From Bacteroidota bacterium (GTDB lineage: Bacteria; Bacteroidota; Bacteroidia; Cytophagales; Cyclobacteriaceae), in contig VGMU01000017.1 of the NCBI GenBank assembly GCA_016866385.1, forward strand, positions 1-44,463: DNA of 44,463 nucleotides, given 5' to 3'. The first letter of the stretch is position 1; each line of letters starts with the position of its first letter. Shown here piece after piece: positions 26,225 to 34,089 of this stretch. Position numbers and translations under genes: made by a program. The notes beneath the pieces were generated by a model. The model worked only from the letters and a program-made list of their open reading frames with translations, was not told the origin of the DNA and ran no database searches.

Positions 26225-27001
26225 ATGAATAAACCTTTCTCTTACCTTTTCACCATTGCTTACTACGGAGCCCGCTTCAAAGGATGGGCCAAGCAAGCCC
26301 ATCAGGACACTGTGGAAGGAAAATTGGAAAAGGTATTTCGCTTTGTCTTGGGTCACCAGGACTTCCGATTAATTGGAGGAAGTCGAACCGATGCTGGGGT
26401 AAGTTGTAGGCAAGGATTTATCCAGGTATTTGTAAAGGAAGAGGTACTTTTTCAAGCCTTGCTCCCCACACTTAATGCGCATTTGGAAGGCCAGATCTTG
26501 CTCAGCCAGGCTCGCCAGGTACCCAGGTCATTTAATTTGATTCAGTCCATACATGCCAAAACTTACCGCTACTTTTTTTCGGATGCTGCAGAGTTTCATC
26601 CATTTGCTTCTGCCTTTGTGAGTCGGGTTACCCCAAGCCATTCCCTGGAACAAATGCGAAAAAACGCAAAGCTATTTCTAGGAGTGCATAATTTTAAGGC
26701 CTTTTGTACGGCCTCAGCGACTAAAACTAACTTTGTTAGAGAAATCAAATCCATACAGCTGGGGGAAATGGATCTTGAAGGAGGTACATTTTCCCCCAAC
26801 CAAGTAAAGTACCTAGAAATAACTGGAAGTGGATTTCTACACCACCAGGTGAGAAAAATAATGCATGCCATTTGGCATAGTTCTCTGGAAGAAATCGCTG
26901 CTAGATTAGATCGCCCCGATGACTCTTGGTCTGTAGCACCCAAAGCCCCAGCCCAGGGCTTGGTGCTGTGGGAGACCCTACTCGATGAGCCCTCGGTCTA
27001 G
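26225..27001 (+). CDS. truA: tRNA pseudouridine synthase, TruA family (divergent)
   Basis: Pseudouridylates the anticodon arm (positions 38-40) of tRNAs in classical TruA. The 258-residue protein has the catalytic Asp56 in GGSRTDAGVSCRQG; typical enzymes read RTDAGVHA. In the C-terminal half, GSGFLHHQVRKIMHAIW replaces the common FLRHMVRNMVG. It is therefore a diverged member, and Bacteroidota may carry a second, more canonical copy elsewhere. The ATG at 26225 is preferred over an in-frame TTG at 26219. Its stop overlaps the stop of the convergent acetyltransferase gene in a shared CTAG. Confidence 0.82.
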   Translation: MNKPFSYLFTIAYYGARFKGWAKQAHQDTVEGKLEKVFRFVLGHQDFRLIGGSRTDAGVSCRQGFIQVFVKEEVLFQALLPTLNAHLEGQILLSQARQVPRSFNLIQSIHAKTYRYFFSDAAEFHPFASAFVSRVTPSHSLEQMRKNAKLFLGVHNFKAFCTASATKTNFVREIKSIQLGEMDLEGGTFSPNQVKYLEITGSGFLHHQVRKIMHAIWHSSLEEIAARLDRPDDSWSVAPKAPAQGLVLWETLLDEPSV

Positions 27002-27495
27002 GAAAACTTTTTTGTCATCACGTAATCGTCCATGAAATAGCCATTTCCAATGTCTATCACCTCTTCCTGGGCGATAGTAAAATCCATGCTCAAGTAGAAA
27101 TCAATGGCTTTTCTATTGAACTTATTGACGTTGAGAACCACAGCTTCCTGAACTCCGATTCGAGCCCTTTGTACCACTTCTTGGAGTAGGGCCTTTCCAA
27201 TTCCTTTCCCATGATGGATAGGTAGCACATAAAGTTTGTGAAGTTTGGTCTTAGCCTCCATGGCATTGGACTGGTATACGGCAAAGCCCAGCGCTTGCCC
27301 TTCCTCCTCTGCCAACAAAAAAGTATATCCTGATTCGAGTTGATTTGCGAGCAAGGCCACGTCATACATCCAATTCAACATGTACTCGATCTGCTGGGAA
27401 CTCAAAATCCCCGCAAAAGTGCTGGGCCAAGTAGCCCTTGCAATGGTTTCCACTTTAAAAAGTTCAGGGGTAGATATAGTACGAATCCGAACCAT
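26998..27495 (-). CDS. GNAT-family N-acetyltransferase
   Basis: Acetyl-CoA-dependent acyltransferase of 165 residues with unknown acceptor. The GNAT core is visible: GYTFLLAEEEGQALGFAVYQ (beta 3-4), KLHKLYVLPIHHGKGIGKALLQEV with the pyrophosphate-binding Q/RxxGxG/A loop as HHGKGIG, and LNVNKFNRKAIDFYLSMDFTIAQEE at the C-terminus. The start is the ATG at 27495; the frame reaches a TTG at 27519 that would overlap the upstream dehydrogenase gene. It lies 13 bases downstream of the E1 gene and is probably cotranscribed. Confidence 0.85.
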   Translation of the reverse strand: MVRIRTISTPELFKVETIARATWPSTFAGILSSQQIEYMLNWMYDVALLANQLESGYTFLLAEEEGQALGFAVYQSNAMEAKTKLHKLYVLPIHHGKGIGKALLQEVVQRARIGVQEAVVLNVNKFNRKAIDFYLSMDFTIAQEEVIDIGNGYFMDDYVMTKKFS

Positions 27496-27508
27496 GAAGA
27501 AAACTAGA

Positions 27509-29512
27509 TTAATAGGCAATCAATTCCTTTAATTTTTCAACAAATCGGGCTTCGGGCAAGAATTGTTTTTCTAGAGAAGGTGCAAAAGGTACTGGGGTAT
27601 CTAGACTCCCTTCTCTGAAAATGGGTGCGTCCAAGTCAGAGAAGCAATGCTCTGCGATCCAAGCGCAGATTTCAGCACCAATCCCGCCTGTCAAGGTATC
27701 TTCATGTAGGAAGATGATTTTTCCTGTTTTTTTGACCGTTTCGGCTACTGCTTCTTTGTCCCAAGGGAGTAGGGTGCGGAGGTCCAAAATGTCTGCCGAA
27801 ATTCCCAGTTCCTTCACGGCCTTGCTTGCCCAATGCACTCCCATACCGTAGGTAATGATGGAAACCTGTGTACCAGTGGACACTAGGGCTGCTTTACCAA
27901 TTTCCATCGTGTAGTAGCTATCTGGCACCGGCCCCGATATGGAGCGGTACAGGAGTTTGTGCTCAAAGTACAAGTAGGGGTTTGGGTCTTCTAAGGCTGC
28001 ATTCAGGAGTCCTTTGGCGTCATGCGGATTGGAGGGATAGACGATCTTTAGGCCAGGGGTATGAAAAAACCAGGCTTCATTGGATTGAGAATGGAAAGGT
28101 CCAGCAGCAGTACCTGCGCCAGTTGGCATTCGAATCACCACATCTGCATGTTGACCCCAGCGGTAATGGATTTTAGCTAGATTATTTACGATTTGGTTGA
28201 AGCCCACACTCACAAAGTCAGCAAACTGCATCTCCACCATGGCCTTATAGCCGGCGATGGATAAGCCAAGGCCAGCTCCTATAATGGCGCTTTCGCAAAG
28301 GGGCGTGTTGCGTACTCGATCGCCACCAAATTGGGCTTTGAATCCATCCGTAATTTTAAATACTCCCCCATAATCCCCAATGTCTTGGCCCATCAGCACT
28401 AAGTTGGGGTATTTTTCCATGGATTGACGAAGACCTTCGCTGATGGCATCGATGAAGCGCTTGTCTGTTTGAGTAGAGCCAGGCTGCTGTACTTTTTGTT
28501 TCCAAGGAGCATACACATCACCCAATTCCTTCTCTACCTGAGCCTCTACCGCTTCTTCTGCAAAGGCGATTTCCAAGGCCTCGTTGATTTGGATTTTTAC
28601 TTTTGCATCAAGCTTTTCTTTGAGCTCTTGATTTAGAACACCAATGGAAAAGAGGTATTCTTCGTAGCGATCCACTGGATCTAGCTGCCCCCACTCTTCC
28701 ATCATGAATTTGGGGACGTACTTGGTGCCGGAAGCTTCTTCGTGTCCGCGCATGCGGAAAGTGATGGCTTCCACCAGCACAGGTCTTGGATTTTCACGAA
28801 GGTCTTCGGCTAGGCGTAGAATGGTGTCGTAGACCTCCAGCACATTGTTGCCTTGAATTCGTACCGCTTCCATGCCATATCCAGGCCCTTTTTCGGTGAA
28901 GTATTGGAAAGCAAACTGTTCCTGGCTGGGCGTAGAAAGGCCGTAGCCGTTGTGTTCTACTACAAAGATCACGGGAAGTCTCCACACTGCTGCTACATTC
29001 AAGCCCTCATGAAAATCTCCCTCTGAACTCGCTCCATCTCCCGAAAAGACTAGGGTGACTTTTTTCTCTTTTGAGAGTTTATGTGCCAACCCGATTCCAT
29101 CTGCGATGGCCAATTGAGGACCAAGGTGGGAAATCATGCCCACCACATGGTGTTCGATACTCCCAAAGTGAAAGGATCGGTCGCGGCCTTTGGTAAATCC
29201 CAGGGCTGTTCCCTGAAATTGAGAAAACAAGCGTTCCAAGGGCATACCTCTTCCGGTGAAAATCCCCAAGTTGCGGTGCATGGGAAGGATAAATTCATCA
29301 GATGCCAGGGCATTCACTGCCCCTATAGAGATGGCTTCTTGCCCCCATCCGCTAAACCATTTGGAGATCCGTCCTTGACGAAGAAGAATCAGCATTTTCT
29401 CCTCAATTCTTCTGGGCACAAGTAAGGATTCGTAGAGCTGTAGTAGGGTCTCGTCCGAATAATTTTTACGATCAAAATTTAATTTTTGGGCGTTTGGGGC
29501 GGTAAACTCCAT
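27509..29512 (-). CDS. Fused alpha/beta E1 component of a branched-chain 2-oxoacid (or pyruvate) dehydrogenase
   Basis: Thiamine-diphosphate decarboxylase of a 2-oxoacid dehydrogenase complex. It is a single 667-residue chain: the alpha part is about 1-345 and the beta part about 355-667. The ThDP motif runs from GDG at 158-160 (SGDGASSEGDFHEGLN) to Asn188 in VVEHNGY. The beta part has GQDIGDYGGVFKITDGFKAQFG, NTPLCESAIIGAGLGLSIAGYKAMVEMQFADF and RMPTGAGTAAGPFHSQSNEAWFFHTPGLK. In many bacteria the halves are separate genes; the fused form is frequent in Bacteroidota. Whether 2-oxoisovalerate or pyruvate is preferred cannot be settled by eye, though alpha-part features such as MHRNLGIF look like the branched-chain type. 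No E2 or E3 gene is nearby. Confidence 0.87.
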   Translation of the reverse strand: MEFTAPNAQKLNFDRKNYSDETLLQLYESLLVPRRIEEKMLILLRQGRISKWFSGWGQEAISIGAVNALASDEFILPMHRNLGIFTGRGMPLERLFSQFQGTALGFTKGRDRSFHFGSIEHHVVGMISHLGPQLAIADGIGLAHKLSKEKKVTLVFSGDGASSEGDFHEGLNVAAVWRLPVIFVVEHNGYGLSTPSQEQFAFQYFTEKGPGYGMEAVRIQGNNVLEVYDTILRLAEDLRENPRPVLVEAITFRMRGHEEASGTKYVPKFMMEEWGQLDPVDRYEEYLFSIGVLNQELKEKLDAKVKIQINEALEIAFAEEAVEAQVEKELGDVYAPWKQKVQQPGSTQTDKRFIDAISEGLRQSMEKYPNLVLMGQDIGDYGGVFKITDGFKAQFGGDRVRNTPLCESAIIGAGLGLSIAGYKAMVEMQFADFVSVGFNQIVNNLAKIHYRWGQHADVVIRMPTGAGTAAGPFHSQSNEAWFFHTPGLKIVYPSNPHDAKGLLNAALEDPNPYLYFEHKLLYRSISGPVPDSYYTMEIGKAALVSTGTQVSIITYGMGVHWASKAVKELGISADILDLRTLLPWDKEAVAETVKKTGKIIFLHEDTLTGGIGAEICAWIAEHCFSDLDAPIFREGSLDTPVPFAPSLEKQFLPEARFVEKLKELIAY

Positions 29513-29622
29513 GAGGCATGAATTTCGAACCTAAGGTACGTTACGGGAAGTTAAGCCCAAAAGATTTTTGCCTACTAAAAATTAGAAAAATCGGGAATTG
29601 CCTGGGGTCTGTTTTGCAAGGT

Positions 29623-29642
29623 GCCCCGGCATGCGCCGGGGC
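29623..29642. repeat. GC-rich palindrome between the E1 gene and rimO
   Basis: GCCCCGGC - ATGC - GCCGGGGC, a perfect 8-base-pair hairpin with a 4-base loop, is far more GC-rich than its surroundings. No T run follows on either strand. It resembles an extragenic palindromic (REP-like) element. It lies about 110 bases upstream of the E1 start and 180 before rimO, so it belongs to neither coding unit. Confidence 0.7.
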
Positions 29643-29793
29643 TAAAAGTAAATTGCAAGGAAAAAAATTGCTGTATGCCACGAATATAGGCATACTTAAG
29701 TCCTTAGGATGAAGCTTTGCGTTAAGGTTGTTTTATGAAAGTGTTAAGTTCTTCTTCCCTTCAACGCCTTTTCTTCCTTCACTCCTTTTTACC

Positions 29794-29801
29794 TACCTTT
29801 G
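29794..29801 (+). promoter_or_regulatory. Putative rimO -7 promoter box
   Basis: TACCTTTG matches TAnnTTTG. A start point near 29806 gives a 15-20 base leader before GTG 29823. The alternative TTG start at 29799 lies inside this box, which argues against it. The -33 region is T-rich without a clear TTG. Confidence 0.5.
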
Positions 29802-29822
29802 CCACACGTTGAATCGATTCCT

Positions 29823-31136
29823 GTGAAGGCTAGAACATTAAAGAAAGATAAGGTCAATATCATTACCATGGGCTGCTCCAAGAACTTGGTTGACTCGGAG
29901 GTGCTCCTTACCCAACTTCGGGGAAATGGCATTGAGGCGAGTCATGAGGCTTCAGGGGAGGACAATAACATCATCATTATCAATACCTGCGGGTTTATTG
30001 ATAATGCCAAACAGGAATCCATCGATACCATCTTGCAGTATGTCGATGCTAAAGAGAGGGGATTAGTAGACAAAGTGTATGTGACCGGGTGTCTTTCCCA
30101 ACGCTACAAGGATGATTTAGAAAAGGAAATCCCACAGGTGGATGCATTTTTTGGCACCCGAGATTTGCCTGCTATTCTGAAAAAATTCAAAGCCGATTAC
30201 AAGCATGAATTGGTAGGGGAGCGCTTGCTAACCCATGCCAGCCACTATGCCTACATGAAAATATCTGAGGGCTGTGATCGCCCTTGTTCCTTCTGTGCCA
30301 TCCCGCTGATGCGGGGAGGGCACGTATCCAGGCCAATGGATGAACTAGTGAAAGAAGCACAGCATAAGGCGGCTAATGGTACCAAAGAACTCTTACTGAT
30401 TGCCCAAGACTCTACCTACTATGGTTTGGATTTGTACAAGAAGCGAAACCTAGCCGATCTTCTCCGCAACTTATCCGAGGTGGAGGGGATCGATTGGATT
30501 CGACTCCACTATGCTTATCCAACCGGCTTTCCGATGGATGTCATTGAGGTGATGAAGGAGCGCCCCAATATTTGCAATTACCTAGACATTCCCCTCCAAC
30601 ACGGATCTACGGAGGTACTCAAAGCCATGCGCCGAGGAACTACCCGTGAGAAACAGGAGGAATTGATTCACAGCATCCGTGACCTGATCCCTGAGATTGC
30701 GATCCGAACCACCCTCATTGCTGGTCATCCTGGAGAAGGGGAGAAAGAATTTCAAGAAATGGTAGACTTTGTAGAGCGGATGAAGTTTGAGCGCTTGGGG
30801 GTATTTACCTATTCTCACGAGGAAAACACCCATGCTTTTGGAATGGAGGATAAACTCTCCCAAGAAGAAAAGCAAACGAGGGCCAATCGCCTGATGGAGG
30901 TGCAGGAACAGATCAGTTACGAACTCAACCAAGAAAAAATTGGTAAATCGTTCAAAGTACTGATTGATAAAAAGGAGGGAGGACATTTTGTGGGCCGTAC
31001 CGAGTTTGATTCCGTGGAGGTGGACAATGAAGTACTGATCGATGCGGCCACCCAGTATTGCCGCGTAGGTGATTTTGTAAATGTCAAGGTGGACGATGCC
31101 ACCGAGTTTGATTTATATGCCACAGTAGTGGACTAG
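29823..31136 (+). CDS. rimO: Ribosomal protein uS12 methylthiotransferase
   Basis: Radical-SAM enzyme that adds a methylthio group to the conserved Asp of ribosomal protein S12. The 437-residue protein has the N-terminal MTTase domain with cluster cysteines (ITMGCSKNLVDSEVLL, IINTCGFI, VYVTGCLSQRY). The radical-SAM CxxxCxxC is in ISEGCDRPCSFCAIP, with GTKELLLIAQDSTYYGLDLY and LDIPLQHG further on. A C-terminal TRAM domain (VGRTEFDSVEVDNEVLI) completes it. I start at GTG 29823 (reading MKARTLKKDKVN), the usual start of Bacteroidota homologs as I recall them, rather than TTG 29799. A terminator follows directly. Confidence 0.94.
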   Translation: MKARTLKKDKVNIITMGCSKNLVDSEVLLTQLRGNGIEASHEASGEDNNIIIINTCGFIDNAKQESIDTILQYVDAKERGLVDKVYVTGCLSQRYKDDLEKEIPQVDAFFGTRDLPAILKKFKADYKHELVGERLLTHASHYAYMKISEGCDRPCSFCAIPLMRGGHVSRPMDELVKEAQHKAANGTKELLLIAQDSTYYGLDLYKKRNLADLLRNLSEVEGIDWIRLHYAYPTGFPMDVIEVMKERPNICNYLDIPLQHGSTEVLKAMRRGTTREKQEELIHSIRDLIPEIAIRTTLIAGHPGEGEKEFQEMVDFVERMKFERLGVFTYSHEENTHAFGMEDKLSQEEKQTRANRLMEVQEQISYELNQEKIGKSFKVLIDKKEGGHFVGRTEFDSVEVDNEVLIDAATQYCRVGDFVNVKVDDATEFDLYATVVD

Positions 31137-31140
31137 AATA

Positions 31141-31167
31141 AAAAAGGAGCAACTGCTCCTTTTTTTA
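31141..31167 (+). terminator. Intrinsic terminator after rimO
   Basis: GGAGC - AACT - GCTCC hairpin (31146-31150 with 31155-31159), flanked by five As and eight Ts (31160-31167), 9 bases after the rimO stop. The A/T flanks extend the stem. Confidence 0.85.
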
Positions 31168-31256
31168 TGCTGCGTATAAAAGAAAAGAAAAACTTCAAGG
31201 GGCTTTGTTTGTTCTAAGCCTATTGATACTGATTTTGTGTTTTCCATTGCTCACTT

Positions 31257-32633
31257 ATGAAAATCTTTCAAACGATAGTTCTTCTGATTTTTCTTGGCGC
31301 TCAGGCTGCGCTAGCGCAAGGTTTTTTTTACTTCGGTAGTTCCAATATGGTAGGAACCGGAAACATGCTGGGGGATAACAAGGAAGGTATTTGGATAATT
31401 TACTCCCGGAAAATTCAACTTGACAATCCTAGTCCTGCTGTAGCTGCAGTGGAAGAACAAGAAGTGAAGGAAAAATTTAATCTAGATGTGCCCCTGTACC
31501 AAATGGAGTTTAAAGAAAACCTATTGGATGGGATCTTTGAGGAGTTTTATCCCGAGGGTACTACCAAGAAACTAGTCAACTATCAAAAAGGGATGCTTCA
31601 TGGAGATTTTTTTGAATTTACGAAGGAGGGCGAACTTCTTCTTTCGGGGACCTATTTTCAAGGAGAAAAATCAGGGGATTGGTTTGTATACCGATCTGAC
31701 GGGAGCTTAAAATCAGAATACAGTTACCAAAACAACCTCTTGGATGGCACCTCCATCTCCTATCATGTTTCTGGAAAAGTTGCCGAGCGCATTCCTTTCC
31801 AAAAGGGCGAAATTAATGGCGTCTACGAATCCTTCTTCCCAGACGAAAGACCAAAACAGCGGGTAGCTTTTGTGTACGGACAGGAGCATGGAGAGTTTAC
31901 CCAATTTCATGCGGATGGGAAGTTGGCAATAAAAGCTAATTTTTCTAATGGGATCTTGGATGGAGTCTGGGAAGAGTACGATGATCTAGGTCGCCTGCTT
32001 GCGCAAGGAAGCTACCGACAAGGAGATCGCTTTGGGGAATGGAAGGAGGGATATCCTGAAATACCCGGGTTTTTTCATAAAGGGAATTACGAAAAAGGTG
32101 TTAAAAGTGGAGCTTGGCAAGTACTAGGGCCTAGTGATTTTGTCCATCAAGAGGAAACATTCCAGAAAGGAATTTTAGTGACCATGAGTGCCTTTACTAC
32201 TCGATTGGGGGAGGTGTTGGATGCAGGAAGTTTGACAAATGGGGATGGGAAGAGAGTGCTGTATGATGGGGATGGAAATCGACTGGAGAAGGGGAGGTAT
32301 ACCAATGGCATGCGTACCGGCACTTGGTATTCTTATTTTCTAGAAACTAGCCTAGTTGCTAGTTCGGGCACCTATGCTGGGGGACAGAAAAGGGGCACCT
32401 GGAAGCAATATGACTTCAAGGGGCAACTTGTCAGCGAACAAGTTTTCGAAGTAGGACCAAGCAGTGAATCAGAACGAACCTCAAATCTGCCAACAGCAAC
32501 TTCTCCAAATAGATCAAGATTGTACCGACCAAATCAAACCCAAAACGGAATAGTCAAGCCACAGATTTTTGTACTCACTCCCGATGGTGGAATTGGTGTT
32601 TCTGGTCCGGGGATGTTTCAATTAGGGAATTAA
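31257..32633 (+). CDS. Exported YwqK/MORN-repeat protein
   Basis: A 458-residue secreted or periplasmic protein with a signal peptide (MKIFQTIVLLIFLGAQAALA). The body is built of ~22-residue YwqK/MORN-like repeats, for example DGIFEEFYPEGTTKKLVNYQ, HGDFFEFTKEGELLLSGTYF, SGDWFVYRSDGSLKSEYSYQ, DGTSISYHVSGKVAERIPFQ, DGVWEEYDDLGRLLAQGSYR and RGTWKQYDFKGQLVSEQVFE. Such proteins are often auto-named antitoxins after B. subtilis YwqK, but no toxin partner is present and the repeats suggest a structural or binding role. The tail (about 400-458) is Ser/Thr/Asn/Pro-rich. A weak TGATTTTG box lies at 31230. Function unknown. Confidence 0.8.
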   Translation: MKIFQTIVLLIFLGAQAALAQGFFYFGSSNMVGTGNMLGDNKEGIWIIYSRKIQLDNPSPAVAAVEEQEVKEKFNLDVPLYQMEFKENLLDGIFEEFYPEGTTKKLVNYQKGMLHGDFFEFTKEGELLLSGTYFQGEKSGDWFVYRSDGSLKSEYSYQNNLLDGTSISYHVSGKVAERIPFQKGEINGVYESFFPDERPKQRVAFVYGQEHGEFTQFHADGKLAIKANFSNGILDGVWEEYDDLGRLLAQGSYRQGDRFGEWKEGYPEIPGFFHKGNYEKGVKSGAWQVLGPSDFVHQEETFQKGILVTMSAFTTRLGEVLDAGSLTNGDGKRVLYDGDGNRLEKGRYTNGMRTGTWYSYFLETSLVASSGTYAGGQKRGTWKQYDFKGQLVSEQVFEVGPSSESERTSNLPTATSPNRSRLYRPNQTQNGIVKPQIFVLTPDGGIGVSGPGMFQLGN

Positions 32634-32650
32634 ACAAATTGAAATAAGTT

Positions 32651-32817
32651 GTACCAAATACGAAGTACGATCTACGAAATACGATCTAGGCAAATATCGA
32701 ATGTCTTACGCCGCCGAACAAACAGGTTGACATGGAAATTCGTAAAACATGAGAAACTCGTGCCAGGTAAATCTTGTTTCTAAAAATACTTGGTACTTGG
32801 TACCTTGTACTTCGTAC
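32651..32817. repeat. Inverted TACGAAGTAC-type repeat pair in the intergenic gap
   Basis: GTACCAAATACGAAGTAC at 32651-32668 and GTACCTTGTACTTCGTAC at 32800-32817 face each other; the inner 10 bases (TACGAAGTAC / GTACTTCGTA) are perfectly complementary. Next to the left copy is a direct repeat, TACGAAGTACGATC / TACGAAATACGATC (32659-32685). The 283-base gap (32634-32916) has no gene. Its 3' part (32821-32870) is a loose tandem of ATTTCCAC-like units. It looks like an extragenic repeat element, perhaps a degraded mobile palindrome. Confidence 0.6.
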
Positions 32818-32916
32818 AGTTTATTTCCACCCCATTTCCACTGTATTTCTACTCTATTTCCCTATCCTTTTTCCCAAATGATTCTTTCCTAGTAACTTCG
32901 CATCAAATCCCGCTAA

Positions 32917-34080
32917 ATGAAATTGATCGAAGTGGTTACCCCTGCGCAGCAAAAAGCTTTTCTTGAGCTTGCCGTGTGGTTGTATCGCAACGAGAAAAAC
33001 TGGATTCGTCCCATCGATCAAGACATCGAAGGACTTTTTCATCCGGAGACCAACAAACTTTTCCGACAGGGTGCCAAGGCCAAGCGCTGGTTGCTTCAGG
33101 ACCACTCGGGACAGATCATAGGTAGGATTGCTGCTTTTATCAATCCCAAAATGAAGGAAAAGCAACCTACCGGTGGAGTGGGTTTTTTTGAATGCATGGA
33201 TAATCAAGAGGCCGCTTTTTTACTCTTTGACCAAGCAAAAGATTGGCTTCAAAGTGAAGGTATGGAGGCCATGGATGGCCCCATCAACTTTGGAGAGCGA
33301 GACAAGTGGTGGGGACTTTTGGTGGATGGCTTTTCCGAGCCCAACTACAATATGCCTTGGAACTTTGCGTACTACCAAAGGCTATTTGAGGACTATGGCT
33401 TTCAACTTTATTTTAAGCAATATACCTATGCCCGAAAGGTGCAGGAGGTAGGATTTGGTCAAAAAATGAAAGACCGGGCGCAAGTGATTTTGGAGGACAA
33501 GAAGTATACTTTTCGCTACATCAAAGGAAAGGAACTGCGTGTAAAAGCGCCTGAATACTTCATGACCGTATACAATAAGGCTTGGGCTAGACATATGGGA
33601 AAATCTATTGCCTTGAAAGAAGCGCAACTCATGTTTGCCAAGATGAAACCTATTCTGGATCCTAGACTCATCTATTTTGCTTTTTACCAAGGAGAACCGG
33701 TGGGATTTTTTATTCAGATCCCTGAGATCAACCAAATTTTCAAGCATGTCAATGGCAAGCTGGACCTGTTCGGCAAACTCAAATTTCTCTGGTACAAAAC
33801 TTTTTCTCCTCCCAATAAAATGTTGGGTTTGGTCTTTGGAGTAGTGCCTGAGCATCAAGGCAAAGGGGTAGAAAGCGCCATTGTTATTAGCTACGATCGC
33901 ATGAGCGGTAAGGCTTCTTTTCCTTATAAAACCATAGAAATGAATTGGATTGGAGATTTCAATCCCAAGATGATGCGGGTATGTGAGCAATTATTAGCTG
34001 AAATTTATAAAACTCACCATACCTATCGCTACCTATTTGATCGCGAAAAACCTTTTGAAAGACACCCTATTTTTACCTAA
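32917..34080 (+). CDS. Acyl-CoA N-acyltransferase-like protein of unknown function
   Basis: A 387-residue protein of a type common in Bacteroidota and usually annotated as GNAT family or hypothetical. An N-terminal acyltransferase-like part (KRWLLQDHSGQIIGRIAAFINPK) is followed by EAMDGPINFGERDKWWGLLVDGF. A second GNAT-like fold towards the C-terminus has FAFYQGEPVGFFIQIPEINQ, then GLVFGVVPEHQGKGVESAIVISY with the HQGKG acetyl-CoA loop, and IEMNWIGDFNPKMMRVCEQLLAE. No signal peptide. The substrate cannot be inferred. It lies 9 bases upstream of the PfkB kinase gene, so the two are probably cotranscribed. Confidence 0.75.
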   Translation: MKLIEVVTPAQQKAFLELAVWLYRNEKNWIRPIDQDIEGLFHPETNKLFRQGAKAKRWLLQDHSGQIIGRIAAFINPKMKEKQPTGGVGFFECMDNQEAAFLLFDQAKDWLQSEGMEAMDGPINFGERDKWWGLLVDGFSEPNYNMPWNFAYYQRLFEDYGFQLYFKQYTYARKVQEVGFGQKMKDRAQVILEDKKYTFRYIKGKELRVKAPEYFMTVYNKAWARHMGKSIALKEAQLMFAKMKPILDPRLIYFAFYQGEPVGFFIQIPEINQIFKHVNGKLDLFGKLKFLWYKTFSPPNKMLGLVFGVVPEHQGKGVESAIVISYDRMSGKASFPYKTIEMNWIGDFNPKMMRVCEQLLAEIYKTHHTYRYLFDREKPFERHPIFT

Positions 34081-34089
34081 CTCCCTCAT

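Noticed and set aside
29518..29712. 64-codon plus-strand reading frame between the E1 gene and rimO
   Set aside because: It contains the GC-rich palindrome, has no recognisable domain, and no promoter box is placed for it.
31257..32633. YwqK protein as part of a toxin-antitoxin system
   Set aside because: It has a signal peptide and no toxin partner; the name comes from repeat similarity only.
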